This document shows, in pieces, positions 1-11,839 of a DNA stretch of 64,000 nt. The notes below the pieces were generated by a model. That model did not search any database. It had not been told where the DNA came from and saw only the letters and a list, made by a program, of their open reading frames with translations. The DNA comes from Paraescarpia echinospica (Eukaryota; Annelida; Polychaeta; Sabellida; Siboglinidae). Location of the stretch: the NCBI GenBank assembly GCA_020002185.1, contig CM034538.1:66053389-66117388 (forward strand), given 5' to 3'. The first letter of the stretch is position 1. Each line of letters starts with the position of its first letter. The position numbers and the translations under genes are program-made.

Positions 1-2700
1 CTTGGACAGTCTGCATAGTAGATAGGTAGCTATAGCACAAAGCTGAATTGTAACCCCAGTCTCCAGAACACCCTGAAATGTAGTTGTTCACAACAGATGA
101 AATTGGTGGCAAACATGTCTACACATGAACGCAGTAACACCAGTGTTAGGGAGGCACATGAAACTGAGATAAACCATTAATGCGTCATGCACTATATATA
201 ACTAGAACTCAGTGAATGATTCCATAACAGGCCCTGACATGTTCTGACCATAAGAAGGCAGACAGCAAGACACTAGCCTTCCACCAGACAGCACTTCAAA
301 GGGGTCTTTCACGTGCACACAACCACAGTAGGTCTATAATTTTGACAAGAATCACACAAGAAAACAGTTTGGAAAGACGAAACGATTAATTTATTCCAAT
401 CACATGCATATATCTCTAATTTATATCAAGAATAATACAGACAATTAACCCAAATTGACGGGTTATCTTTAAACAAATTTCAGATTTATTTATGTGAATT
501 CTATTTACACAGATCTCACATAAAATTGAAGGACAGCGAATTTGGCTGTGAATCATGGTTTAGTTTACAATGCACAGTGATGGTCAGTGTCCGGGCAATG
601 GGCAAATGAACCACTGCTAAATGCAAGGCTTGCCTGCTTATACATTCAGTACTTGTAGATGGTAACCGAACATAACACCCTCTGGACAAAACCACCTCAA
701 TTCATGTATATATATGTAGATCTACATATAATTTATATTTGTAGATACACAGTAACTGAACATTTAACCTGATCAAACAAAACCTCCTCCAGATATAACT
801 ACTGAGTAGCCCTTCTGAAAAAAACTCACTCAATTCTAATTTAACTTGGTAATTCTTGTTTTAGCCCTATTTATTTGGTCTACACCCATTTTCAGTCCGG
901 CATGAAACCACCTGGGAGAGGCTGTATTGTATTTAGCAGAAACAATATCTAAAAATATTTTTTTTTAAGTCAAACCAGTATTATTATTATTATTGGTTAA
1001 TGAAGCACTGTTATGGAGCACTTCAGGCACTGCTACTAATTGCAATTGATGGTCAAACCCTGATCAAAGCCAGAAACCGATTAAGTTAGAAGTCTACCCT
1101 TTTGCTATGTACACCAACAACAGGGATCATTAAATCATGTTAGTACCACCAGGGCTAGAAACTTTTGTTTGAGGCAGGTGAGCTGCACCTCAACAACTTC
1201 ACAAGTGTGCATTTCATCGCCAACTGATTAAGTACTATTTTAAAACAACTGTTATTTTATAACTAACAAATTATACAGATCTATCGTGGATATCAGTGGT
1301 GTTTCTAGACTAAGGTACTCTTGACAAAGCCAGGATAAGGATGTGCCTTTAGTGTGAGGGTAATTGACAGCATCCTGGTAACAGCTGACTGCCTGGTGGG
1401 CCCCAGGGGTGAGACTTAACTATGCCTGATATGACTATCAAGATCATTATCAAGCAATGCAACAAAAGATGAAGCCATCTGAATACAGAGATAAATATTT
1501 AGGTCAATGAACAGTTGCACTGGGGGCAATGTAAGGAAAGTAATGACATTCCATAGTTCTTAATGATAATTATCTTGACCATGGTGTATACATATTACTG
1601 TATATTTAGAAGCCATTTCTTATGGTCTGTGTGCAGAATCAGTGACTAACTAGTCATTGTTCCAGACTAGTGACTAATGATGAACATTATAGATACACAG
1701 AATGGGGAATGTTGGTCCTAGCTGGATTACTGATCATGCCAGACAATAGACAAATTAGGTCAAAAACAATACTTGATCAAACTGCATGTCCCATATATTT
1801 GATGTACACTACCAGGCACCTTATATTAATGGCAACATTTACAGTGCGGATCAAAACATGGATTTCAAGGTTGTTTACTTTAAGCGGAGTCAAAATAAAA
1901 TGTAACAGGGAATCACATACATTGAGAAGGCATTGCACGAGGCATTTTTTGGGATTACACATGGGTGAAATAGCATTTGACAGAAGCTACAAACTTACTA
2001 TGTACATAATAATAATTTCATAATGTAGGATTGATCACACTAGACTTTCTTCCAGACAAAAACTGCCTCCATATGGTACAGCTACCTTGCTAGCGCTGTA
2101 AGATGTCCTCAGCTGTCCCCCCACCTGTCTGCCTTAATCCAGGCCTAGTTAATCACCTGACCACACCCTCAAGACTGTCACACTGCTTATCACCAAACAA
2201 CTGTTGACTTGCACTGGCCATCAAACACAAATAAATAAATCACTGTCATCTGTTGTCAACAGATGCTGTCACCAAAGGTTTATCGTCCATGTTCATTCCA
2301 TTTGCTAGTGTGCATGAAGGACAAGGCCTCAACTTTGTTGGTGACCATTTACCTCAAAACCCTGGCTACTGACAGTTATGCCTCAGAAATTAAACAATTA
2401 CTCATATAGATGTATCTAGAGCAGACATGTCCACCAATCCTTTGGATGGGCTGAGTTCGTTTGGATGGGTGGACATTTTAGGTGCAAGAAAACTGGTACA
2501 ATATTGACTTTGACTGTTATGTCCAATAAATACTGTGCATATCTACCAAGATATTTTTGACGGGTAAAAATGTGATCCTGTCTGACTGTTCATGTCTTAT
2601 GATGGTACCCCCTAAATCTGTGTACAAGTCAAGGCCAGCCTTTTCCTTAAGTCTGACAAGATTGAGGCATGACAAGCATCAGTCATTGTGACCGACTTAC
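1..2700. other. Left flank, inferred intron 3 of the second HOOK-domain gene
   Basis: AT-rich sequence downstream of exon 3 of the paralogue. I looked for a counterpart of exon 4 (LQQL-like HOOK helix with a phase-0 acceptor) and found none. A short TA-rich stretch occurs near 702-745. No transposon or RNA gene was recognised. Confidence 0.5.
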
Positions 2701-2806
2701 CTGATAGTATGTTCTGATGTTCTGTAGCAGGGTGTTCCAGTTGTGCATGCGCTCCTTCAAGTCCTCAGGGTCAGCTACCACACCTTCTGTAATAGCTTTT
2801 GCATCA
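2701..2806 (-). CDS. Second HOOK-domain gene, exon 3
   Basis: 106 nt, acceptor TGTATTGCAG, donor GTAAGT, ends in phase 0. Encodes an acidic stretch (VVADPEDLKE) then RMHNWNTLLQNIRTYYQ, the conserved HOOK helix. Confidence 0.87.
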
Positions 2807-5800
2807 CTGCAATACAGCAAACAAATAAACTTGGAATGTATAAAGACAAATGATATGTCTTAACATAAAACATCTGATAATTATTCTACAAAACAAATAT
2901 TTACCTATAGTCATACAAGTAACTCCTAAAGTTAATTCTGATATCCAAGGTAACATACAATAAATACATCGCCCATTACCACACGTTGCACCATGGTTTT
3001 GCAATACTGCAGGTACACATTTGCAGATCTAATTAAATTTAATATTTCAAAATCTATAAGTTTTTTATGTTGTTAGCTCACACAAGAAAATTCCAATAGT
3101 TGTAATTACCCATGGTGTACCACTTTTCATGTACACAATTAGTTATCTGAACAGCTGTATTATATATATATATATATATATCTATATAATCATAATAATC
3201 ATGTGTCATGTTTTTTTTAGAATGGTGCTTGTCATATCAGTAGCTGGCGTACATATGTTGGTCATTGTAATAAGCATGAAGCTTTACAGCAGTAGCTATC
3301 ATGTTACAACTAGATGAATCAATGTATTGCATGCATGAGGTAATGCATTCTTAATTAATGAAAGAATTAGACTGACTGTGATTCTATGATTCAGTTGTGA
3401 CCTGACAAGTTTGCTTGTTTGAGTCAATGTAGATACAGGTCTGATATAATCTTACTGCAGCGTTTCATCACACATGACAGTAGCTCAGGGAAGAACTAGA
3501 CAAAGACCATTGGGAACATGGTGCATTATTAACACAAACAATGCTTCTAGAACTGCTGTGCCACTGGTTATTTAGCAGCCATTTCATATTATGTACATGT
3601 TAACATTTATAAAGGTAGGCACCATGGATGGCATAATGACAGTGATATTATATAATCTGAATAAAAAAGACAAAATAAAATTTACTAATTTTTTAATCTG
3701 TTTTCTTTCAAATACATTATTATCACTATGTAATTTATTATATGCTGCAATTTCATTAAAAAAATGCCATGCATTGGTTACACAAACCTACAGACTAACA
3801 CAAATATAACTACGTTGATGGAAATATCTTAATTTAAGTAGTGATAAATATTGAGGAAAAAATGCCACAAAGATTATATTTTAAAACACAATTAACAAAA
3901 CCACTGCAGCAATAATTTAAGTGGCTACTTTCAAGAATGTGTGCAAAACTGGACAACCAGACACTTAACATGAACAATCAACTGTAAACTGTGCTGTCCT
4001 CAAAAATAATTTAAACAGAATTCAGTAGACAATGTCAACACAGCCTCAGTTATGTGATACCACCAATACGTCCTGTCCACAATTTACATGACAAGGGTGC
4101 ATGTCTGCACTGTCAGACAGTTGGCTGTGTCTAATTTCAGTGGTACTAACAGGACTTCATGATTTCAGTGCATCCAAATATGTATTGTGACAGTGTATAG
4201 TACCAACAAAATGACTGTGTAGTGTGTACTGCTGTGCTCAGCAACTGAAGTTACTGACAGTGTATGGAGTCGGTTGTGTCTGTTGACTATGTTCATTGTG
4301 ACGCCACCATGCATAATTCACTGTCAATGATGTGACTGTACATAAATGATTGTAGCATCTGTCGTTACATGTATGGATTAAATTCATAACTGTACATCCA
4401 CATAAAATGGTATAAAAGAACATGATGCCAAGTGCTGACGCACAATATCCGTACATTACACTGTCACCTTGATTACAATGTCAACATGGTTGTGCATAAT
4501 GTATCTAGGTGTGTCCGTAGTGCTCACTGTCAAGTATCAACACTCAATTCAATAGATGTTTCACAGCACTGTCAAGTGTTAGCACTCGATTTCAAAGGAA
4601 AAAACACACATGTACATTTAAAGTAAATTTTTTAAATGTAAAAGTAAATATATATACCATATTTGTTCTATTTTAGCATACATGCCCTAATTAGTGTACA
4701 CCCCCTTTTTAACAGCAACCGATGCTGTGACAGTGATCTCAATGCCACCCTTGACTGTTGAATCCATCATTGTGTTTTAATTTCTACCAATATCACACTA
4801 GATTCAAAGCTTGGTGGTGAAACAACATCGAAAGGTCCACCTGAATTATCAGATTTTTAGTGTTCTGGTATCCTGTTGCTCATATGTGAAATGCATAAAT
4901 TGCTTGCCAGTCATGTCTACTGAGATGGCTGTACCCAGGAACCACAGGAACCAAAGAAAATGGGTGCACACCCCTGTACGCTTATTGGAACACAAAACTG
5001 TATATATTTCCATGTCTCAAATATTTGCTAAACGTACTGTACGCTTAATAGAACGAACACGGTATATAGATATAAACTTTGGCCAACATATACACAAGTG
5101 AGAACACAGACCCTCAACTACTCACATTTGTCTCATGATGCAGTTATTGAGGACGAGCCCATCAACAAAGTCTTTGTATCCCAGTGACTCTGCACTGAAT
5201 GTCTGCACCTGCAAAACAGCGGCACAAACCAAGTTTTAAACAGTATGTCATCAAATGTGAAAGTCAGTCTTAGACACAGCTGTCTGACAATCTTGAGGTA
5301 ACACACAAGTTTAGAAACCCCAATCCAACATTGCCGGGTATCACACACACATGAAACACCCAAGAGAAGAGAAAAAGGTCAGAAACACCTGGCGGCGAGA
5401 CCTCGAAGACGGCACGACACAGAAACCAGTGGTGAACCTTTGTTGGTGGCGTACATGCTTCTTGTGGGCAATCAGTTCTTTATAAGTAAAAGTCTGGCAA
5501 GTCAGACAAAACATTTTTATATGTTCAGTTTTACATTTTATATCAGGCAAGCAAATAATTAACACAAATTCTACGTTTTACACATTAAAATATATGAAAG
5601 TCTGTACGTTCACCTTCACATCTTAAATTATAGGATGAGTAAAATGTGGTTTTATAAAATATGTTGACCGCATTTTATGAGAAGATAGTCTGAGATGGGC
5701 AGTAAAAGAGTGGGGAGAGAGTGAGAAAGAGGGCACAGAAAACAGAAGAGGGTAGAATGAGAGGCAGAAGATCAACATTAAGATGGCAAGACAATCTGCC

Positions 5801-6170
5801 ACTTTAGAGAGAAATATAAAAGAGCCACAGATGAGCAGGTAAGTGCAGGAATGAACAGTGCTCAGAGTACTGGTATATGACGATAAGATTTGTCGGGGTG
5901 GAACAAACCAAGTTATGTCACCCCCCATGCAAGGTATCAAGGCCAATAAAGTATACACAGACATACTCAAACATATTCATATTGGATGGCCTGTCAGTGT
6001 GACTCATTGACTTTGTTTACACGAGAAACGCTAGCATTTTATGTCATTATGTTAATTTATCATTCATAACAATACTACAAATACAATCTACACTGACAAA
6101 AAAATTCCTAACTTACCCACAATACGAGGGGAGTCTCCATAAAGCCAACCCCTCCTAGGCTGGCAGCCAT
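2701..6170 (-). CDS. Second CCDC88/HOOK-domain gene, 5' part only (exons 1-3)
   Basis: CDS join 6117-6170, 5126-5208, 2701-2806: 243 nt, 81 codons, then runs off the left edge. The product begins MAASLGGVGFMETPLVLW, continues VQTF...DGLVLNNCIMRQ, and reaches RMHNWNTLLQNIRTYYQ. These are the first three helical blocks of a HOOK domain. Intron phases (0, 2, 0) equal those of the first three exons of the upstream gene, and the length differs by one residue, so the two are tandem paralogues in the same orientation. TPLVLWVQTF and RMHNW favour CCDC88 over HOOK1-3, but without the coiled coil this is a family-level call. Nothing that looks like exon 4 was found in 1-2700. Confidence 0.86.
2807..5125. 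other. Intron 2 of the second HOOK-domain gene
   Basis: AT-rich intron. It holds a TA dinucleotide run at about 3161-3183. No exon-like or transposon-derived coding sequence was seen. Confidence 0.6.
5126..5208 (-). CDS. Second HOOK-domain gene, exon 2
   Basis: 83 nt, acceptor GTTTTGCAG, donor GTGAGT, ends in phase 2 after AT. Encodes VQTFSAESLGYKDFVDGLV then LNNCIMRQ. Confidence 0.87.
5209..6116. other. Intron 1 of the second HOOK-domain gene
   Basis: Short intron with no recognised features. Open frames here are not supported by any motif. Confidence 0.6.
6117..6170 (-). CDS. Second HOOK-domain gene, exon 1
   Basis: Codons 1-18 from ATG at 6168-6170, donor GTAAGT, phase 0. METPLVLW parallels MDSPLVTW in exon 1 of the upstream paralogue, which fixes frame and start. 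Confidence 0.86.
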
Positions 6171-7020
6171 TTTACCGTTGCAAACCGTATCCAAGTTCAA
6201 ACGCGACGTCAATTGTGAAATCGTAAATCCGCGCTATTTTAACTGTCACAACGCGGCCACTCCATTTGTCATTCGTGAAGCACTGATGCACCGCAGTCAC
6301 ACCTGGACTGGAGTAGAGGCGTACAAACGCCAACGGTCGACTAGAAACGCCGCTTCTACGGAGTAAACTACGGGTCTATGCACTGCTGTGAAATGTTCCC
6401 ATACTGTGTACACATGCTCCTACAACAGGAGGTTCGTGCGACGGCCCGTCGCCTGTGTGCACTGGACGACATTGTCACAGTCGTGCCCAAACAAGTAGCC
6501 GCACAGACGACAAATGGAATGATTCATCAAGCCAATCTTTGGCTTTGTAAACACCGACGCGCCAAACGGCCTGCAAACGTTCACGATTCTTGCTTAAATA
6601 CAGCCACGTTATCCAGTTTCGAAGCGGTGCTTCCGACTATACACGAATGCCCCAGGTAAAATACGAGACGGTTTCGTTGCACGTAATTAATAAATCCATT
6701 CAAACGCGGGGCGCTACTTCCCACTACACATGTGTTGTTTTACCTGACACTAGCAGCGACACCACCTGTAAACAAAGTGAAGTATTTCATCGCTCGGAAA
6801 TGTAGTCCCGTGGGAATGACTGCAACTTTGCAAAGTTTGTACGAGTTTCGTTTTTACACCAGAACAAACATAGCAGTGCATATATGGCGCTTAAAACCGT
6901 CAATGGTAAGTTATGGAATAATGCAATGAATGGTAAAATGCAAGAAAACAAATACCAGCGCACCTGAGTGCGGACGAATATAATTATGTATTCGCCAATG
7001 GCGCCATCTGCTGGCAAACA
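6171..7020 (-). promoter_or_regulatory. Probable promoter/5' UTR region of the second HOOK-domain gene
   Basis: The 850 bp upstream of the start codon are clearly richer in GC and CpG than the surrounding AT-rich DNA (for example 6200-6350 and 6430-6570), which suits a 5' regulatory region. A 12-bp string matching the CTCF core (CCAGCAGATGGC on the minus strand) lies at 7003-7014. No TATA box or initiator can be assigned. Confidence 0.4.
7003..7014 (-). promoter_or_regulatory. CTCF-like core motif
   Basis: The minus strand reads CCAGCAGATGGC, which fits the CTCF core consensus CCASYAGRKGGC at every position. It lies between the two paralogues, 0.8 kb upstream of the second one. The match is short enough to be chance. 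Confidence 0.3.
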
Positions 7021-7280
7021 AAGACATTTTATAATTTTGGACTTCTACATTTTTTGTTGTGATCGATCAATTCTCAACATAATGTAATGACTAAAATATT
7101 GCATAAGACTTATTTACTATCTAAACATAAAACAAGCCGGAACATTATAATTTAATATGTTCAAACATAAAGGTGCATGGTAACATTTATTTTATGGAAA
7201 CCTAGTAAATATAAAAATTTAAATAATGGAAAAATAACACTTTCACCTCAATTTCGACGATATTTAATTTTTTTACTTAC

Positions 7281-7443
7281 ACGCAACCAGGGGGATCCAG
7301 AGAGGGTAGTTTGGGAGGGGACACGAATTAGATAAATTGTATTCGGTAGGTGGCGGGCGTGTATATAATCGATGAGTTTTGTCCCGCGATGCTTTTGAGT
7401 GCATTGCGTCGAGTTACTGCCCCCCTGGATCCGCCTATGAGCG
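7281..7443. repeat. Probable small transposon remnant with inverted GGATCCAG ends
   Basis: The left end carries GGGGGATCCAGAG and the right end, read in reverse, GGCGGATCCAGGG, about 130 bp apart. The same end motif (GGGGCGGATCCAG) recurs at about 12203-12221 and, in a variant, at about 49357-49376. The family was not identified. Confidence 0.35.
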
Positions 7444-7542
7444 GTGCTGTTGTTTTAATACAAGTTGGCCAAAATGTTCGCTTATTATTTATCTGAATAT
7501 TTAACGATAAACTTAATAAACTCCAAGGCAAACATTAGGCAA

Positions 7543-7697
7543 GCACGAACACACGCACACGTACTCATACACGCGCGCGCACACACGCACGCGCATATGG
7601 GCACGCACCGCATATGCGCACGCACACACACCGAGCGCGCACAGACATACACAGACACACACAGACAGACACACAAACACACAGACACACACACACA
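7543..7697. repeat. (AC)n/(GC)n microsatellite
   Basis: Alternating purine-pyrimidine tract of CA, GCGC and CAGA steps that abuts the inverted gag fragment. Such sequence can adopt Z-DNA. Confidence 0.85.
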
Positions 7698-7812
7698 GGC
7701 AGCGGTGCATCACGTGACTAGTTGGGGATTATCAAGACAGAGGCAGACGATGGTGCCGTCTGACCGAGTGCTTCCGATGCGGCAGACACCACTCTAATGC
7801 TAAATGCAACTT
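7698..7812 (+). repeat. Inverted copy of the gypsy gag zinc-knuckle region
   Basis: About 115 bp closely match, with a few substitutions and indels, the minus-strand segment 10341-10463 of the nearby gypsy relic, but in opposite orientation. The copy covers the linker (RQ-QTMVPSDR) and first half of the zinc knuckle. It therefore forms a widely spaced inverted repeat of about 2.5 kb with the parent region. Loss of 2 bp relative to the parent breaks its frame. Confidence 0.85.
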
Positions 7813-7874
7813 GATCATGTGATAACCCAAACAATGACAATTTCGCTACTTCTGTTGATGTTATTCTGATGTTC

Positions 7875-8981
7875 TTATACGATCATCACGTGGTTCGCTA
7901 CGTCATCGACACTAATAAAACGATCCAGGGGGCCTAGGGGCACGTGCCTCCCCCCAAACTCCATTCCTCCTCTCACGTTTCTGAATATTACTCTCTGGTA
8001 GACGTCGATCTTGCGAAGGCGTGAATGAGCTCCGTCATACTGTTGTTTCTGCTTTAATTGCCGATCTTGCACTTTTGCTTCGAGAATCGGTTTTGACATC
8101 GCAAGTCTGGTGCGTGGCGCTCGGTTCAGGAACAACTCCGACGGCGTTTTATCCGTAAGTGAATGCGGTGTGTTTCAGTACTGGAACAGTATGTCCGACA
8201 TACGTTGCTGCAATGGTAGTTGGCTGTTCGATTTTGCAAGCATCTTCTCGAACGTCTGGACATTCCTCTCCGCGAGGCCGTTCGTTGCCGTGTGATAAGT
8301 TGGACACAGTATATGCTCGACGCCATTCAACCTCAAGAAACGACCAAATTCCTCGCAAGCGAACTGTGGTCGGTTGTCAGATACCACCTCGCGTGTTAAC
8401 CCAAATGCTGCGAACATTCTTCTCAGTTGCACTATCGTCTTGCTTGCATGCAATAGTGCGAAACATTGAGACCACTTCCAGCCACTTTGAATGACTATCC
8501 ACCACGACAAGGAAGTTCTATACGTCTTTTTCTGAAAAAAATCCACATGGATACGTTCTCATGGTCCCGTAACCCACGGTTATGGGACCAGTGGTGCTAC
8601 CTTCGGCATGCTCGCTACCTGGCTGCATTCCAGACAGTTTCGGACACAGTCCTCGGTATCCCCATCAAAGCCAGGCCACCAGACGAAGCTTCTAGCGATC
8701 GACTTCATTCTGACCATGCCCGGATGCATCATATGCAGTTCTCGTAGTATATGTTTTCTGAACACTGCTGGAATGACTACTCTCCTCCCCCAGAGAAGAC
8801 AGCCATCCTCCAACGACAGTTCATATTTTCTGCATCGATATGCATTCACCGACTCATCGGTTGAGTTTGGCCAGCCTCGCAGTGTGAATTCATAGACCTT
8901 GGTCAACGTAGGATCCTTTCTAGTAGCCCCTGCAATAATTTTAGCCGTTACTAGAAGTGAATGCTGCCTCACATTCCTCAT
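7875..8981 (-). pseudogene. gypsy integrase, frameshifted
   Basis: 8580-8981 carries the N-terminal HHCC zinc-binding module (HPGMVRMKSIARSFVWWPG ... CVRNCLECSQ). 8175-8546 carries the core after its first Asp (VVSDNRPQFACEEFGRFL, then TNGLAERNVQTF with the catalytic Glu). 7875-8135 carries the C-terminal part (KQKQQYDGAHSR ... YQRVIFRNV). At least two frame changes separate them. The first catalytic Asp region is damaged (IVIQSGWKWSQCF). Confidence 0.85.
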
Positions 8982-9867
8982 CCCAGGACCACTTGACCCC
9001 TGCCTGAAGACGTTTGAAGAGAAGCTGCAGCATCGAGGACAAGTTGGCCATGAACTTCGCGTAATATTGGACTAGACCAAGGAAACTCAATGCCCTCAGC
9101 ACTCACGATGTGGCCCAAGTACTGCACCTTCGACTTCAGAAACCTGCACTTAGCTTTGTTCAACTTCACCCTGTTTTGGTCTAGTCATGTTTTTAGATTA
9201 TCGGCATCATTTTCACCCACAACGAGAATATCATCTATGATGCAGATCACAATTTCAATGCCACTAAAGATGTTGTCCATGGTCGCATGACAAATGGACG
9301 GTGACGTCTTCACGCCATATGCTAGCCTGCGCATTCTGTACAGTCCCATGTGGATGTTGATTGTCAGCAGAGGAATCGACTCCTCGCACACTTCCATATG
9401 ATTGAAGGCCCCACTCAAATCAAGAACCGAAAACATCTTAGGCGTCTTGTTTGTCTGAACAAATCCTGCGTTGTAGGAAGCGGATAATTGTCATCTTCGA
9501 TTGCTGCGTTCAACAACTTGAACTCGCCACAAATCCGCACCGACATCTTGCCGTTTTTCATTTTCGGAACATTGACTGTGGGGCTTACCCATTCACTAGA
9601 CTCAACACGATGGAGAACGCCAATTGAGTCAAGACGCTCGAGTTCACTCTCCACGACTTCTCGCATGGAATAAGGCACCGGACGCGCCTTCTGGAAAACT
9701 GGCCTTTGATCTGGTTTCACTTTAAGAGCTGCTGTGAAGTCCTTAATCCCCTCACGTGACTCGTTGAACAAATTCCCGTAATCAATCAACAACTGGTCTA
9801 CCTCTGAAGCGATTTGGGGATTGACACTGAAAATTGCACTCCAGTCAAGTGGTATCTGCTTAACCAA
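8978..9867 (-). pseudogene. gypsy reverse transcriptase, frameshifted; RNase H absent
   Basis: Successive frames carry RPVPYSMREVVESELERL, SEWVSPTVNVPK, FSVLDLSGAFNHMEV (motif A, catalytic Asp), CIIDDILVVG (motif C; IIDD where YIDD or FIDD is usual) and KCRFLKSKVQYLGHIVS. One frameshift lies near 9420 and another near 9060. The RNase H domain that normally follows has been deleted. Confidence 0.88.
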
Positions 9868-10268
9868 TCCCGCCCCATCAATGCTGGTCGTGACCCTTTT
9901 GTCACAAACACCTGCAACGAGTGCTTATTACCACGATATCTGACAGGCACACACACTTTACCTGCCAATGGAATTAGTTCTCCGGTGTATGACCTTAGCT
10001 TCAGACCGGTTTGTTCTAGTGGAAAGCTACGCGAGACCTTTTTGTACACATTCTCCGGTACAATAGACACCGCCGCCCCAGTATCTACAAGCATTGACAC
10101 ATTGTGTCCATTTAACACCATGTCCACATGTATGCCTCTCTTAACCTCGCTAGCTGTGTACACTCCATGTAGACCTAGGTCAATTTGACTGCCATAAACA
10201 TCAGTGGCCTCATCAACATCGTCATCATCATCAACATGAGAAACCTCTCTGCCTGCACTGATCTCCAT
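9798..10268 (-). pseudogene. gypsy aspartic protease
   Basis: The retropepsin active-site motif LVDTGAAVSIVP is intact, preceded by an acidic spacer. A typical downstream segment follows (LKLRSYTGELIPLAGKV, then ALMGRDWLSRY). The C-terminal end connects to RT with a frame overlap at 9798-9867. Confidence 0.88.
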
Positions 10269-10274
10269 TCGGCC

Positions 10275-10457
10275 TTAATGGCCTTTTGACTTGCACAGTT
10301 TTGCTACTTGATCTTTTCTAACACACAAGTAACATTTTTTATCAATGAATTTGCATTTAGCAGCAGAGTGGTGTCTGCCGCATCGGAAGCACTCTCGGTC
10401 GGCCGGCACCATCGTCTGCTTCTGTCTTGATGACCCCTGACCAGTCACGTGATGCAC
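10275..10457 (-). pseudogene. gypsy gag zinc knuckle
   Basis: Contains CFRCGRHHSAAKC followed by CYLCVRKDQVAKLC. The first is a complete CCHC-type finger; the second lacks the usual His. Such pairs end gag in K02A2.6-like gypsy elements and bind genomic RNA. Confidence 0.85.
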
Positions 10458-10807
10458 CGCTGCCGTCGCTGATGGAGTATCTTCGTGCTTTCATTAAACT
10501 CCGCTGAGCTCTTCACGGTTATTTCCTCGGCGATCGCCGTCTGATAAGCCTCACTGAAGGTTAGCAAATTGTCTATGAGCATTAACTTCGCTTGTACCGC
10601 CGTCAAGTTCAGGCCCTTTACGAACATGTCTCTCAGAGCCTCATCACGTGTGTACTCACATTCACCGCATAACTCACGCAACGCCAGCGCAAACTGCGCC
10701 ACTGACTCTGAAGGCCTACTCAGTATGTTCATTAAAGGAAATAAAAATAAGGCATTAGCTAAAATCCTTTTCCATGTGTACACAAAGTTTAACATTGTAT
10801 GTAACAT
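10445..10807 (-). pseudogene. gypsy gag, central part
   Basis: Reads SRPSESVAQFALALRELCGE and EALRDMFVKGL, matching the retrotransposon gag signature 'ESV..F...LR.L...C......LRD..V.G'. It leads directly into the zinc-knuckle segment. The N-terminal portion is displaced beyond the TIR element. Confidence 0.8.
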
Positions 10808-10928
10808 TTGACAACATTAAACAAATACAGAAAAATACATTTGTAGCATAAATTCGATTTTAAGCCCGTCTGCGAAGCGATTCCCGCGGAAAATAAAATT
10901 TTAATGAGCTAGGCGATCACGTGGTATC

Positions 10929-11407
10929 GTGACGTCACTTATGACACACACTCGCATCAGGCCGACCCTTTCCATGCATTCAGAGCATGTTTGCAAGGAT
11001 AGCTTTTGGGTCGATTCATATATCGATATTCTAGTGATATTATGATATTATACACGTTACTTTATGTAGCTGGATACAATATATGTTTGCTATGTATGTT
11101 TATTGGTGTAGATTATCTCCCGTTGGTTGCATTCGATATAATTATTCTGAAAACGAGCTCAAGTTCGGCGAAACCTAGTCGAATTGTAGGCCCATTCGCA
11201 TTCGTTGTTTTGAATAAAATTCGATTCATGTGGAACCGTAAGATAACTGGTTGTTCCTCTATGATGACTAGTGTTTGTATTACGTCGGAATATTGCACAA
11301 TAACTCATTCTGACGCTCGTTTCGACCCAAAAGCTATACTTGTAAACATGCTCTGAATGTATGGAAAGGGTCGGCCTGATGCGAGTTTGAGTCATAAGTG
11401 ACGTCAC
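10929..11407. mobile_element. Non-autonomous inverted-repeat element inserted in gypsy gag
   Basis: 479 bp bounded by imperfect terminal inverted repeats of about 86 bp (10929-11014 and 11322-11407), both starting GTGACGTCACTTATGAC. The interior of about 300 bp has no coding capacity. No clear target duplication (at most ATC), so the superfamily is unassigned. Confidence 0.8.
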
Positions 11408-11559
11408 ATCTCGGCATCCCGAAAAGCGCGCCAAAAATATGCATATTCGAAAATGTCCGGATGTACACCATAAAATGTGGAATTTCTAATTCATTGAATT
11501 TTTTTGATTTTTTTGGCTTGGTGGACGTGGAAATAGATAGCAGGATATAATATAACATG

Positions 11560-11839
11560 AATTCGAGCAATATATGTTTTTATTCCCTTTAATTTGTTTC
11601 TCAGGCCTATGATTGTTAGTTGCTGTTTGTAAACCGTGGTCGCCGCACGAATTACCGCATCGTAGTCCTCATTTGCCGATCGATATCTCCGGCTTCAGTT
11701 GCGTTTTTAACTTCGCGTAGCATTCAGCGCCAACGTTTGACAGTTTTTTTACATCTGCGGATACGCCGTTACTGATCACGAATACCTCGAACCGTTCAAC
11801 GTAGTTTTACTGCTCGAAGCGGGCGCTCATCCACGACAT
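11560..11839 (-). pseudogene. gypsy gag, N-terminal part (broken)
   Basis: From ATG at 11837-11839 the frame reads MSWMSARFEQ and hits a stop. After a frame change it reads NYVERFEVFVISNGV, the YVER-type start of gypsy gag, then KLKTQLKPE. A further shift gives ANEDYDAVIRAATTVYKQ. It fades out before the inserted inverted-repeat element. Confidence 0.65.

Noticed and set aside
5623..6929. Several 60-115-codon frames around exon 1 of the second HOOK-domain gene
   Set aside because: No motif, mutually overlapping on both strands; the CpG-rich part is better explained as a 5' regulatory region.
11113..11570. Several overlapping short frames near the nested TIR element
   Set aside because: They lie within the terminal repeats and core of a non-autonomous element and show no protein motif.
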